A DNA stretch of 37,635 nt from Bacteroidota bacterium (lineage in GTDB: Bacteria; Bacteroidota; Bacteroidia; Palsa-965): positions 84,423 to 122,057 of the forward strand of contig PLYR01000125.1 of assembly GCA_003153435.1 (NCBI GenBank), given 5' to 3'. This document shows positions 16,945 through 25,567 of this stretch, in pieces. The notes beneath the pieces were generated by a model. That model was not told the DNA's origin and made no database searches. It worked only from the letters and a program-made list of their open reading frames with translations. The position numbers and the translations under genes were made by a program. Each line of letters opens with the position of its first letter. The first letter of the stretch is position 1.

Positions 16945-16952
16945 CGAAGGTA
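16945..16952 (-). promoter_or_regulatory. -7 promoter element (TACCTTCG) for recG
   Basis: On the minus strand TACCTTCG differs from TAnnTTTG at one position and lies about 56 nt upstream of the recG ATG, in the short gap after kup. Confidence 0.4.
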
Positions 16953-16990
16953 CTGATAATTGGTAAGGAATTAAATCCTTAGGCAGGTGA

Positions 16991-18976
16991 TTAATGATGA
17001 TGCGGAAAAATCCGTTTCAGATTAATCTCTCTAGGTGGAGAAATAACCAAGGGAACCTTTTCAACCTTCACAGAGCTCGTGTCCAGTCCGAAGGCCCGTT
17101 CCTCTGAAATACTTAATTCTTTCAGGATAAAATACCCTTTGAGGATAAGTTTTTCATAGATCGGAAGATCATTGTCGCTGCTCAGGAATTTCTCCATCAC
17201 CACGAACATGAAGTCGCCTATGACATTGCTCTTGTTCAGCGATTCATACCGGCTGGTAATATCCATCTCCTTATTACTGACCATATCCTGAACCACTTTA
17301 CGGAACAGCAAGTTAATCCGGGGAGCCACGCGGAAGCCCAGACGGAAGTCAACCCGGATTACATCATTCGGGATAATCTCGGTCACGAGGTATTCCATGC
17401 GATAAGGTTCATCCACCACATCCACATGCACGAGCCAATAAATATCGGCACGTTTAGGTTGCTTTTGAAGAATGGAATAAATGATTTTGGATTCTATCTC
17501 TTCTTTATGATCGGCACTGGTCAGATATACCAGGTGAGTGGCGTACTTGGGAACCGCCATATCTTTGCTCAGGTCGTTGATCAGTTTGAGATAATCTTTC
17601 AGTTCCACAAACTCCAGATAGCGGTTCTTGATTCTGCGGGCTTCATACCATACCCACATGACGGTCACCAGACAAGTAGCAATCATAAGAGTAACCCAAC
17701 CTCCATCTTTGAACTTATGCATATTGGCAATGAGGAAACAGGTTTCTATAGACACATAAACAACAACGCAACTAATGATAAACACTTTAGAATACCTCTT
17801 GAGAATCATGAAGTAGGTAAGCAGAGAAGTGGTCATCAGCATCGTTAAAACAATAGCAAGGCCATAAGCGGCTGCCATTGCACTGGATTCTTTGAAGTAG
17901 ATCACAATAGCCACACAGCCTGCACAAAGGAGCCAGTTTACCGATGGGATATACAGCTGACCTTTAATATTGGTAGGGTACACAATCTTCACTTTAGGCC
18001 AAAAATTAAGTCGAATAGCTTCGTTGATGAGCGTAAATGATCCGCTGATCAAAGCCTGGCTGGCTACAATAGCGGCACTGGTCGCAATACCGATAGCTAC
18101 CGGGATAAATTTAGGATCAACAATGGCGAAGAAAGGAGTGGTCTCCCCGAGTGCTTTCCCATCATGGGCGATGAGCCAGGCCGCTTGTCCAAGGTAGTTC
18201 AGAACCAGACAACATTTAACGAAGATCCAGCTTACGCGTATATTGCTTTTACCACAATGTCCAAGGTCGGAGTAAAGGGCTTCCGCACCTGTGGTACAAA
18301 GGAACACGGCACCAAGCAGAAGGAATCCTCCGGGGTGATTCGCAAGCAGGTCATAAGCATAATAAGGGTTGAGGGCTTTAATCACACTCAGATCTCCGAA
18401 TACCTGGATAGCACCTAGGACCCCAATCATCAAAAACCAGATGAACATAATCGGACCGAATAATTTACCGATGGCAGAGGTTCCGAATTGCTGGATAAAA
18501 AATAATGCAACCAGGATACCGATAACGATAGGTATCGTTTGGATATCCGGATTTACGTTTCTCAGTCCTTCAATAGCAGAGGCAACTGAAATCGGAGGGG
18601 TGATGATTCCATCTGCAAGGAGCGTACTTCCTCCAAGGATTGCAGGAATGAGCAGCCATTTTTTTTTCGTTCTCCTGACCAGAGCATAAAGGGAAAAAAT
18701 TCCTCCTTCTCCTTTGTTATCGGCACGAAGCGTTAACACTACGTATTTGAGTGTGGTTTGAAGGGTGAGTGTCCAGAAAATACAGGAAACAACACCCAGG
18801 ATAATATCTTTATGAATGGGTCCTTTTCCTATTACTTCACTCAACACATAAAGCGGTGAAGTTCCGATATCTCCAAAAATAATTCCAAGGGTGACCAGGA
18901 GGCCTGCACCCGTTACTTTGCTGAGATGATGATGATGCGAATGATCTTTTAAATTGTGCGGATGTACTTTGGACAC
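16991..18976 (-). CDS. kup: KUP-family potassium uptake transporter
   Basis: The 661-residue protein begins at a GTG. It has the KUP signature LGIIFGDIGTSPLYVLSEV (D36 within G-D-I-G-T-S) in the first helix, about 12 membrane helices to residue ~435, and a soluble C-terminal region of about 220 residues, as in E. coli Kup (622 residues). It imports K+, probably with protons. The N-terminus is rich in His (KDHSHHHHLSK) and the protein ends in FPHHH. These histidines are unusual and could respond to pH or metal. Its own promoter sits 12 bp after the end of the PDH E2 gene on the same strand, so it should be controlled independently of it. Confidence 0.95.
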   Translation of the reverse strand: MSKVHPHNLKDHSHHHHLSKVTGAGLLVTLGIIFGDIGTSPLYVLSEVIGKGPIHKDIILGVVSCIFWTLTLQTTLKYVVLTLRADNKGEGGIFSLYALVRRTKKKWLLIPAILGGSTLLADGIITPPISVASAIEGLRNVNPDIQTIPIVIGILVALFFIQQFGTSAIGKLFGPIMFIWFLMIGVLGAIQVFGDLSVIKALNPYYAYDLLANHPGGFLLLGAVFLCTTGAEALYSDLGHCGKSNIRVSWIFVKCCLVLNYLGQAAWLIAHDGKALGETTPFFAIVDPKFIPVAIGIATSAAIVASQALISGSFTLINEAIRLNFWPKVKIVYPTNIKGQLYIPSVNWLLCAGCVAIVIYFKESSAMAAAYGLAIVLTMLMTTSLLTYFMILKRYSKVFIISCVVVYVSIETCFLIANMHKFKDGGWVTLMIATCLVTVMWVWYEARRIKNRYLEFVELKDYLKLINDLSKDMAVPKYATHLVYLTSADHKEEIESKIIYSILQKQPKRADIYWLVHVDVVDEPYRMEYLVTEIIPNDVIRVDFRLGFRVAPRINLLFRKVVQDMVSNKEMDITSRYESLNKSNVIGDFMFVVMEKFLSSDNDLPIYEKLILKGYFILKELSISEERAFGLDTSSVKVEKVPLVISPPREINLKRIFPHHH

Positions 18977-18999
18977 AGGTTGTGTAAAATTTTGCGGAG

Positions 19000-19007
19000 C
19001 AAAAGTA
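19000..19007 (-). promoter_or_regulatory. -7 promoter element (TACTTTTG) for kup
   Basis: On the minus strand TACTTTTG is an exact TAnnTTTG match, 23 nt before the kup GTG, directly after the PDH E2 stop codon. The transcript would have a leader of about 20 nt. Confidence 0.55.
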
Positions 19008-19018
19008 AGTATTATCCT

Positions 19019-20284
19019 TTATATAGAGGCTGCTCCTAACAACAAAACAGGATTCTCTATGAAGTGCTTGAGTGTTTGAAGAAAAGCCGACCCGGTAGCT
19101 CCATCCACAACGCGATGGTCGCAGGAGAGGGTAACTTTCATCAGGTGTCCGGCCAGAAGCTGACCATTTTTCACAACCGGAGCTTCTTTGATGCCTCCGA
19201 TAGCCAGAATACAGGCATCAGGTGGGTTGATTATTGCAGTAAACTGATCTATTCCAAACATACCCAGATTGGAGATTGTGAACGTATTTCCTTCCCAGTC
19301 TGAAGGTTGCAATTTCTTTTCCTTTGCTTTTTTCGCAAATTCTTTGGCTTCTCCGGAGATCTGAGAAAGTGTTTTACCATCGGCAAAACGGATTACCGGA
19401 ACTAATAAACCATCCTCAACTGCCACTGCCATGCCGATATGAATATGATCATTATACCGGATCTTATCCCCTAACCAGGATGAATTAACTTTAGGATTCT
19501 GCCGAATTGAAGAAGCTACAGCCTTGATCACCAAATCATTGTATGATATTTTAACTGCACTGACCCCATTTATGGCTTCTCTGGCGTTGATCATTTCATC
19601 CATGACAATTTCCATGGTCAGGTAGAAATGAGGAGCAGTAAACTTACTCTCCGCCAGACGACGTGCGATGGTTTTACGCATTTGAGAAACCGCTTCTTCC
19701 CGGAAACTTTCCACTCCGACGAATGCAGGCATATTGAATCCTCCTCCTTGATAATTCTCTACATCTCTTTTCACAATCCGGCCAAAGTCGCCACTTCCTT
19801 TAACCGATTGAATATTGATTCCTTTATCCAGTGCCAGTTTCTTTGCCAATGGAGACGCCTTGGTCCTCCCGTCTGCAGATCCGTTGGAGACAGGCTGGGC
19901 AACAACAGCTGTTCGTTGTTGAGCAAGGATTGGTTCCGCTTGTTTTTCTGAGGTTCTGACGTCCGCTTTTTTCTCTTCTTCTTTGGGTGTTTCAACGGCT
20001 GCAACCGGCTTAGAAGCTTCGGCAATCAGTTTCGAAATGTCTTCTCCTTCTTTACCTAAAATAGCAAGCACAGAATCAACAGGTGCACCTTTACCCGCCT
20101 GAACTCCCTGGTAGAGCAGAACCCCGTCTTGAAAGGATTCGAATTCCATGGTCGCTTTATCTGTTTCGATATCCGCCAGGAGCTCACCGTTTTTCACTTT
20201 ATCTCCCACTTTCTTATGCCATTTGGCTACCACACCTTCAGTCATAGTGTCACTCAGCTTGGGCATTTTAACAATTTCGGCCAT
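19019..20284 (-). CDS. Dihydrolipoamide acetyltransferase (pyruvate dehydrogenase E2)
   Basis: The 421-residue product has one N-terminal lipoyl domain with lipoylated Lys43 in ETDKATMEF, a linker rich in Ala/Pro/Lys, a peripheral-subunit-binding domain (about 142-178, ASPLAKKLALDKGINIQS), and the C-terminal acyltransferase domain with the catalytic DHRVVDG (His390, Asp394). It transfers acetyl groups from the E1 subunit to CoA as the core of the pyruvate dehydrogenase complex. The short N-terminal part (one lipoyl domain) and neighbour E1-alpha fit a pyruvate rather than 2-oxoglutarate enzyme. It lies 53 bp after E1-alpha; E1-beta and E3 are not in the window. Confidence 0.93.
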   Translation of the reverse strand: MAEIVKMPKLSDTMTEGVVAKWHKKVGDKVKNGELLADIETDKATMEFESFQDGVLLYQGVQAGKGAPVDSVLAILGKEGEDISKLIAEASKPVAAVETPKEEEKKADVRTSEKQAEPILAQQRTAVVAQPVSNGSADGRTKASPLAKKLALDKGINIQSVKGSGDFGRIVKRDVENYQGGGFNMPAFVGVESFREEAVSQMRKTIARRLAESKFTAPHFYLTMEIVMDEMINAREAINGVSAVKISYNDLVIKAVASSIRQNPKVNSSWLGDKIRYNDHIHIGMAVAVEDGLLVPVIRFADGKTLSQISGEAKEFAKKAKEKKLQPSDWEGNTFTISNLGMFGIDQFTAIINPPDACILAIGGIKEAPVVKNGQLLAGHLMKVTLSCDHRVVDGATGSAFLQTLKHFIENPVLLLGAASI

Positions 20285-20337
20285 AAGATATTCGTTCTTA
20301 GATTTTGTTTGAGGGATTGGAACAATGAAAAAAAAGA

Positions 20338-21372
20338 CTAATCCATAATAAATGGATAGTCCTGCTGGGAATAAACATCCTTATAAAGTTCATCCACTGT
20401 GGGGTAAGGAGATTCTTCTGCAAACTTCACACATTCATCAACCAGTTGTTTCACCTTTTCTTCTTCTGCTTCCACTTCTTTATCGGTGATCCATTTATTT
20501 TTCTTCATGATGTTGAGTACTTCGTCTATCGGGTCCTTTGCTTTGTAGGATTCCACTTCTTCCTTTGTCCGATACGTAGCAGGATCAGACATCGAGTGTC
20601 CCCGATAACGATAGGTCTTCATCTCCAGAAGGGTTGGTCCTTCTCCTTTTCGGGCCCTGGCTGCAGCCGCTGAAATGGCTTCATGAACGGTCTCGCATTT
20701 CATACCATCCGCCTGAAAAGAGGGCATGTTGTATGCCAATCCCAGTTTATAAAGGTCATGCACATTGGAGGTCCGTTCCACAGAGGTTCCCATGGCATAA
20801 TGGTTGTTTTCGATGATGAAGATTACAGGCAGCTTCCAGAGCATGGCCATATTAAAAGCTTCATGCAATGCACCCTGACGAACAGCTCCATCGCCCATAT
20901 AACAAAGAGTGACCCGGTCATTTCCGTTGTATTTATCAGCAAAGGCAATACCTGCTCCGAGAGGAATCTGCCCTCCTACAATTCCATGACCCCCGAAAAA
21001 ATTGAACTCTTTGGAGAACATATGCATGGATCCGCCTTTCCCTTTGGAACAACCGGTTGCTTTGGCGTATAGTTCTGCCATAATGTATTTAGGATGCACT
21101 CCACGGGCAATTGGATGCACGTGATCCCGGTATGCAGTAATCATTCGGTCGTCCTTTCGGATGGCCGATTCAGCTCCGGCAACCATGGCTTCCTGACCAA
21201 TATATAGATGGCAGAAGCCCCTTATTTTCTGCTGGATATAAAGCTGCCCGCTACGCTCTTCGAATTTGCGCATCAACAACATAGAGTCATACCAATTCCG
21301 ATACATCTCTTTGCTAAATACCATTGCTGCAGACGTCGCGTCTTTCTTTCCTGTAGGCACTACCTTTTCCAT
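20338..21372 (-). CDS. pdhA: Pyruvate dehydrogenase E1 component, alpha subunit
   Basis: From ATG 21372 the product has 344 residues. It has the alpha-subunit signature FCHLYIGQEA, the thiamine diphosphate motif GDGAVRQGALHEAFNMAMLW with ENN downstream (IIENNHYAMGT), and the phosphorylation-loop equivalent YRYRGHSMSDPATYR. It decarboxylates pyruvate and loads the acetyl group on the E2 lipoyl arm. A longer frame starts at 21411, but TAAATTTG (21399-21406 on the minus strand), an exact -7 box, falls between the two, so a transcript from it could not include the first ATG; the extra 13 residues are also not typical of the family. The gene is followed by E2; E1-beta must be elsewhere. Confidence 0.93.
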   Translation of the reverse strand: MEKVVPTGKKDATSAAMVFSKEMYRNWYDSMLLMRKFEERSGQLYIQQKIRGFCHLYIGQEAMVAGAESAIRKDDRMITAYRDHVHPIARGVHPKYIMAELYAKATGCSKGKGGSMHMFSKEFNFFGGHGIVGGQIPLGAGIAFADKYNGNDRVTLCYMGDGAVRQGALHEAFNMAMLWKLPVIFIIENNHYAMGTSVERTSNVHDLYKLGLAYNMPSFQADGMKCETVHEAISAAAARARKGEGPTLLEMKTYRYRGHSMSDPATYRTKEEVESYKAKDPIDEVLNIMKKNKWITDKEVEAEEEKVKQLVDECVKFAEESPYPTVDELYKDVYSQQDYPFIMD

Positions 21373-21398
21373 ATTGGCTTTCCTTTTGAGTGAAGAAA

Positions 21399-21406
21399 CA
21401 AATTTA
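21399..21406 (-). promoter_or_regulatory. -7 promoter element (TAAATTTG) for the pdh genes
   Basis: On the minus strand this is an exact TAnnTTTG match. Transcription would begin about 20 nt before the ATG at 21372, leaving a short leader with purine-rich AAAAGGAAAGCC before the start. It argues for the shorter E1-alpha start. Confidence 0.55.
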
Positions 21407-21626
21407 AGCATTTTTTATATCAAGCGGCATTTTCTGATTTTGGCCTCAAAACCGGCTATTTAGCAGCCTGAAACTCAGGTTTTCGTGGCACAAAGAAGCC
21501 TTGCTTATCCAGACATTAAAATTCTATTGTAACATATTTCATATATAATACGTTAAAAACACATTAGCCGTAGCTTTTCTGCTTTAAGGATTTCCATTTT
21601 CCAATTACAGTCTAACCCTATCTAAA

Positions 21627-21633
21627 TACTTTG
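21627..21633 (+). promoter_or_regulatory. Weak -7-like element abutting the T9SS protein start
   Basis: TACTTTG lies 2 nt before ATG 21636. It is a 7-nt variant of TAnnTTTG, lacking one of the two variable bases. It repeats the promoter-against-start layout seen at 1253 and 4774. Confidence 0.3.
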
Positions 21634-21635
21634 GT

Positions 21636-23222
21636 ATGAAAACACCTACCTGTATTTTGCATATTGCTTTAGTGTTGAGCCTCGTCTCCGCTAAAGCAGC
21701 CCAGATCGCGGTTATTAACCCGGGGAATGATCAGGATATCCAACCCAATTTTCAGGCCGCTGTAAATGCTGCTTCCGACGGAGATGTGCTCGTCCTCCCC
21801 TCTGGCCAGTTTGTGGTGAATTATAACATCTTGATTACTAAAAAGATTTCGGTGAAGGGTCAGGGAACAGAACAAACAATTCTTTATCGATCAGAAGCAG
21901 CGCTCGACACTTTGTTGAGTAGCAGTCCGAACTGGGACGCTATTCTAAACTACCAGTTAAATACCAATGACCCCTGCGGGATTATCATTTCCGGAATCTG
22001 TTTTCGTAGCAAAAAACCCTGCGTGGTATTGGGGGATGGGCTTTCCAGAGCCTCCGATGTGGGTATTAAACTAGACCATTGCTATAATTTTGTGATTACT
22101 GCCTGCCGTTTTGAGTATTTTGGTTGTGCAGGCGTATACGTTATTCATGACGACAGTATTGTAGGAGGCCTGATCAATAAGTGCAGCTTTTATCATAATG
22201 CCAAAGGACCAGATGCCCTGGGCCTGGGTTACGGAGTAGCCGTTTTTGGTGCTAATTTGAAATGGATCGTAGATCCACGCTTAGGGAGTTCCTCTTTTAT
22301 TTTTGTAGAAGATAATACTTTCGATTTCCATCGACACTCAATAGCAGCTGGCGGTTGCGGGCTCTATGTTTTCCGGCATAACCTCGTATTAAATAATATA
22401 GCAGGAAGTGGTGACCATGCGATTGATGCGCATGCAGCCAGGATGACCTATGGATTAAACTATTACGGAACGCGTGCTCTGGAAGCCTATGACGACAGCA
22501 TCATCAACACCACCTTTAAGGATGGAACACCTATTCAACCCGGACAAAGCGCCCAATTGCTCTCCAATAACGCTGTATTGGTTAAGTCGGGTGATGTACT
22601 GGTGCATGACAACTATATAAGGGGTTACCGTTTTGGAGTTGGAATTATTGATGATCAGGTGAGTGGCACCCAAACTTATCCCATCTTCACCCAGGTTGGG
22701 TATTTAAGTGGATTAAAATATGGATTTAATCATACGGGTGTTGCAGGTGGCCTGGGAGATGGAGACCTTTTCACCTGGAACAATGATTTCGCCCCGTATG
22801 TGGGGCCTGACAGCTCCGCCGCCTTCTACAATTTCCAGCCTACCTATTTTACAGCAGAAAGGGATTTCCACCTCGTGGCGAAACCGAATTATCAAACGTA
22901 TACCTACCCTCATCCACTCTCAGTTTTGGTAGTACCATTAACAGTTCTAAGCCTTTGCTCCACACTAGCCGAGGGTAAGAATAATTTTTCAGTATATCCA
23001 AACCCAGCTTCCAATCAACTGAATATACTTCCCTATTCAGAATCTATGAAGTATACATTGGAGATACTTGATTCGGAAGGTCGATCCATGCTAAGAGAGG
23101 AGCAAAACGAAATGAATAAATCAGTAACGATCGCTGACCTTTCTTCCGGAATTTATTTCGTTCACCTTTTTAACCAGACGGAAAGCGAAACGCATAAAAT
23201 TCGCATTGAACAAAGTAAATAA
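21636..23222 (+). CDS. Secreted right-handed beta-helix protein with T9SS sorting domain
   Basis: The 528-residue protein has a signal peptide (about 1-22, ending SAKAA), a parallel beta-helix region (about 35-350) with repeated short strands and Asn/Asp/Gly turns, similar to pectate-lyase-like or right-handed beta-helix repeat proteins, and a C-terminal domain starting with the FSVYPNPASNQLNI pattern (about 450-528) and ending in the IYFVHLF and KIRIEQSK strands, the type A sorting signal recognised by the type IX secretion system. It should cross the outer membrane and either be anchored via A-LPS or released. A carbohydrate-binding or lyase role is suggested by the fold; no catalytic residues could be assigned with confidence. 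It has no operon partner in the window. Confidence 0.88.
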   Translation: MKTPTCILHIALVLSLVSAKAAQIAVINPGNDQDIQPNFQAAVNAASDGDVLVLPSGQFVVNYNILITKKISVKGQGTEQTILYRSEAALDTLLSSSPNWDAILNYQLNTNDPCGIIISGICFRSKKPCVVLGDGLSRASDVGIKLDHCYNFVITACRFEYFGCAGVYVIHDDSIVGGLINKCSFYHNAKGPDALGLGYGVAVFGANLKWIVDPRLGSSSFIFVEDNTFDFHRHSIAAGGCGLYVFRHNLVLNNIAGSGDHAIDAHAARMTYGLNYYGTRALEAYDDSIINTTFKDGTPIQPGQSAQLLSNNAVLVKSGDVLVHDNYIRGYRFGVGIIDDQVSGTQTYPIFTQVGYLSGLKYGFNHTGVAGGLGDGDLFTWNNDFAPYVGPDSSAAFYNFQPTYFTAERDFHLVAKPNYQTYTYPHPLSVLVVPLTVLSLCSTLAEGKNNFSVYPNPASNQLNILPYSESMKYTLEILDSEGRSMLREEQNEMNKSVTIADLSSGIYFVHLFNQTESETHKIRIEQSK

Positions 23223-23628
23223 TTACCCCATAAATATAAACCACTTATTGGTTAGTTCTGACTTCTAATTATCAGAGTCTTACATATATTATTCAATCCT
23301 AATACTCGATATTGAAAGAATAATTTCGGATTTTTCCGAGCAAAATTGTATTGAACGAAAGTTAAACTATCAATATTTTTTACGATGTTTTTTGTATATT
23401 CAATTATTGATATACATTTGCAATGTAATCGGATTTCAGATTCCCAGAAGATCTGAAATTAAAAGAGAATGATTCTGGGTTAATTTCTTAAACATGGGAT
23501 TCCCTGTGATAAGTTGTTGCTAACAGTTCTTTTTCGCATCAACTTTTAATCAAATAAACCTTCCTGCAACGTTCACACCGTCAAAGAGGTCCCGTGTATC
23601 TTAATTTCTGATTAACATCCATACGAAC
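23223..23628 (+). other. Intergenic region with promoter and long structured leader of the polysaccharide operon
   Basis: This 406-bp stretch has no gene. A small TCGGA/TCCGA hairpin (23326-23339) may end the T9SS gene. A strong promoter lies at 23391-23420, and the following ~200 nt are an untranslated leader. It contains a 9-bp hairpin (ATTTCAGAT at 23433-23441 with ATCTGAAAT at 23451-23459); its loop carries CCCAGAA (23443-23449), complementary to TTCTGGG at 23473-23479. A smaller hairpin with stem ACA(T)GGG/CCCTGT follows near 23495. The inverted pair ATCAATA (23369-23375) and TATTGAT (23405-23411) flanks the -33 box and could be an operator. Confidence 0.6.
23391..23420 (+). promoter_or_regulatory. 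Strong Bacteroidetes promoter of the polysaccharide operon
   Basis: TTTG at 23391-23394, an 18-nt spacer, and TACATTTG at 23413-23420 match both -33 and -7 consensus elements. It is the best promoter in the window and lies about 200 nt before the first gene of the operon. Confidence 0.7.
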
Positions 23629-24726
23629 GTGAACGATACAGCCGAACTTCAAGCAATCAGGAGCTCTTCGCTCAAACCAAAAGAAGATAGTCTGAGATCT
23701 ATCTTCGGAAACAAATCAGATGCAATAGCTTATGCATTTATTAAGGAGCAGCTAGAGCAAAAGTATTCTCCCACCATTCAAATAATAACGGAAGCGAATA
23801 AAAAGCACTTGATTCAGGGAGAAGGAAAATCAACTGCCTTTGTAGACCTACGTTTGCTAAATCAAATATACAAGCCGAATGTACATTTTCAGACTATCAA
23901 TAAAATGTTACCTGAAATGGGCTTGTTTATCGGCTGTGTTGAAACAATCTCCGAGCGTAAAAACCGGCTCCGGACTCAACTTCCAAAACTCTTATTCAAA
24001 CCCGTTTGGGTGGCTGACTTTATGTTCAACCGGGTTCTGCCAAAGGTTGGATTAACAAGAAGATTATATTCATTTGCCACCAAGAGCCGATACCACGTAC
24101 TCTCCAAAGCAGAAGTTCTTGGCAGGCTTTCTTATTGCGGCTTTGAAATAATTGATTATAAAATCATTTCAAATCGCCTCTACTATTCTGTCTTGAAAAC
24201 CGGTAAGCCTAAGACCGATCTTAACCCTTCCTACGGCATCATATTCAAGATGCGACGGGTCAGCAAAAACGGGAAAATAATTGGAGTGTATAAAGTGAGG
24301 ACCATGCACCCTTACTCCGAATATATTCAGGATTATGTAGTACGCATAAACGGATATAACAAAAACGGAAAACCGAATCACGATTTTAGACTTACCAGTT
24401 GGGGAAAGACAATCCGCCGTTATTACCTGGACGAGATCCCCCAACTCCTGAATGTGGTAAGAGGCGAACTGAACCTCGTAGGAGTGAGACCCCTGAGCGA
24501 ATTCGGGTTTCGCGCCCTTCCGGAAGCCTTACAGAAAGAAAGGATTAAATATAAACCCGGCTGTATCCCCCCTAACGTTTCTCTGGGTATTACCGGATTC
24601 AAAGGGGTCATCCATGCGGAACGGATATATCTGAACTCAATGAAAAACAATGCTTTCCTTACAAACTTCCGTTTTTTCTGGATGGCCATGTACAATATAA
24701 TCTCGCGTAAAAGTCAGAGTTCCTGA
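23629..24726 (+). CDS. Sugar-1-phosphate transferase (priming enzyme), atypical, with N-terminal methyltransferase-like domain
   Basis: The 365-residue protein starts at a GTG. Its C-terminal ~160 residues match the bacterial sugar transferase family (polyprenyl-phosphate phosphoglycosyltransferase): MRRVSKNGKIIGVYKVRTM (K222-M226), the YLDEIPQLLNVVRGELNLVG stretch (D268-E269) and VRPLS. It would attach the first sugar-1-phosphate to undecaprenyl phosphate. Two points are odd. The hydrophobic re-entrant membrane helix normally placed just before the catalytic core is missing; and the N-terminal ~200 residues look like a reduced class I methyltransferase or regulatory fold (LGRLSYCGFEIIDYK resembles the tail of SAM-dependent methyltransferases). 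From memory this layout occurs as a distinct Bacteroidetes subfamily. Membrane contact would be by another route. Confidence 0.75.
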   Translation: MNDTAELQAIRSSSLKPKEDSLRSIFGNKSDAIAYAFIKEQLEQKYSPTIQIITEANKKHLIQGEGKSTAFVDLRLLNQIYKPNVHFQTINKMLPEMGLFIGCVETISERKNRLRTQLPKLLFKPVWVADFMFNRVLPKVGLTRRLYSFATKSRYHVLSKAEVLGRLSYCGFEIIDYKIISNRLYYSVLKTGKPKTDLNPSYGIIFKMRRVSKNGKIIGVYKVRTMHPYSEYIQDYVVRINGYNKNGKPNHDFRLTSWGKTIRRYYLDEIPQLLNVVRGELNLVGVRPLSEFGFRALPEALQKERIKYKPGCIPPNVSLGITGFKGVIHAERIYLNSMKNNAFLTNFRFFWMAMYNIISRKSQSS

Positions 24727-24802
24727 TCCAGGGCCTCTTTCTCCAAATCCAACGGTAGTTTTTAATTCATTATGAAAGAATTAATCTTCTAAATCATTAA
24801 TC

Positions 24803-25567
24803 ATGGTCCAAAGAATGCTGTGTCTGGGAATAACTTTATGTATACTCTTCTTTTCCTGTGTTCCACAGCATAAAATCGTTTATGTACAATCACCAGTTGA
24901 AAAAAAGGATGCAGAATATTCCATGAACAATGGAAAAGATCTGCAAATCCAGCCCTTTGATATGCTCTATATCAATGTGGCTAGTTTGGATCAGCCTGGT
25001 TATAATTTCTTTAACCAGGAAAAACAGAATTACAGTTCCATCTCAGATGCCACTCTGGCTATCCTTAGCTATACCGTAAACGATTCAGGAAATGTACATC
25101 TGCCTATTCTTGGAAGCCTTCATCTGCAGGGTCAGACTCTGGAAGGCGCTTCCCGCCTGATTAAAGATGCAGTAAAAGGAATGCTCAGCAACCCAATGGT
25201 TTCAGTAAGATTTGTCAATTCCACCATTACCATTCTCGGGGAAGTTGGAAAGCCTGGAACTTACCCGTTTACAAATGATCACCTGACCATTTTTCGTGCC
25301 GTTGGGATGGCAGGAGATATCAACGAATACGGGGATCGAAAAAATGTTACGCTGATCCGGGAAAAAGATAAGAAGATCCACAAATACAACCTTGATCTCA
25401 CTACAGATGATTTATTTAAATCCGACTTCTATTTCCTGCACCCGAATGATATTCTATATATCCAGCCTTTAAGAATACGGAGGTTTGGCATGAAAGAATA
25501 CCCTTTTGCCCTCGTGGTCTCTGCCATAACAACCGTCTTCCTTGCTTTATACTACGTTAAGAAATGA
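24803..25567 (+). CDS. Polysaccharide export lipoprotein (Wza-like)
   Basis: The 254-residue lipoprotein (signal to C19 in LFFSC) carries the polysaccharide biosynthesis/export domain (about 50-145, with IQPFDMLYINV and VNDSGNVHLPILGSLHLQG), then a SLBB domain (STITILGEVGKPGTYPF, about 148-220) and a C-terminal hydrophobic helix (about 232-250), rather than the long barrel-forming helix of E. coli Wza. It would form the outer-membrane channel for the polymer and contact the Wzc-like kinase encoded next, with which it overlaps by 4 bp. It is shorter than E. coli Wza (379), as is common in Bacteroidetes. Confidence 0.9.
   Translation: MVQRMLCLGITLCILFFSCVPQHKIVYVQSPVEKKDAEYSMNNGKDLQIQPFDMLYINVASLDQPGYNFFNQEKQNYSSISDATLAILSYTVNDSGNVHLPILGSLHLQGQTLEGASRLIKDAVKGMLSNPMVSVRFVNSTITILGEVGKPGTYPFTNDHLTIFRAVGMAGDINEYGDRKNVTLIREKDKKIHKYNLDLTTDDLFKSDFYFLHPNDILYIQPLRIRRFGMKEYPFALVVSAITTVFLALYYVKK

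Noticed and set aside
23629-24726. A standalone methyltransferase gene fused by a sequencing error to a sugar transferase
   Set aside because: The frame is continuous without stop or shift, and the layout recalls a known Bacteroidetes subfamily, so an error is not needed.
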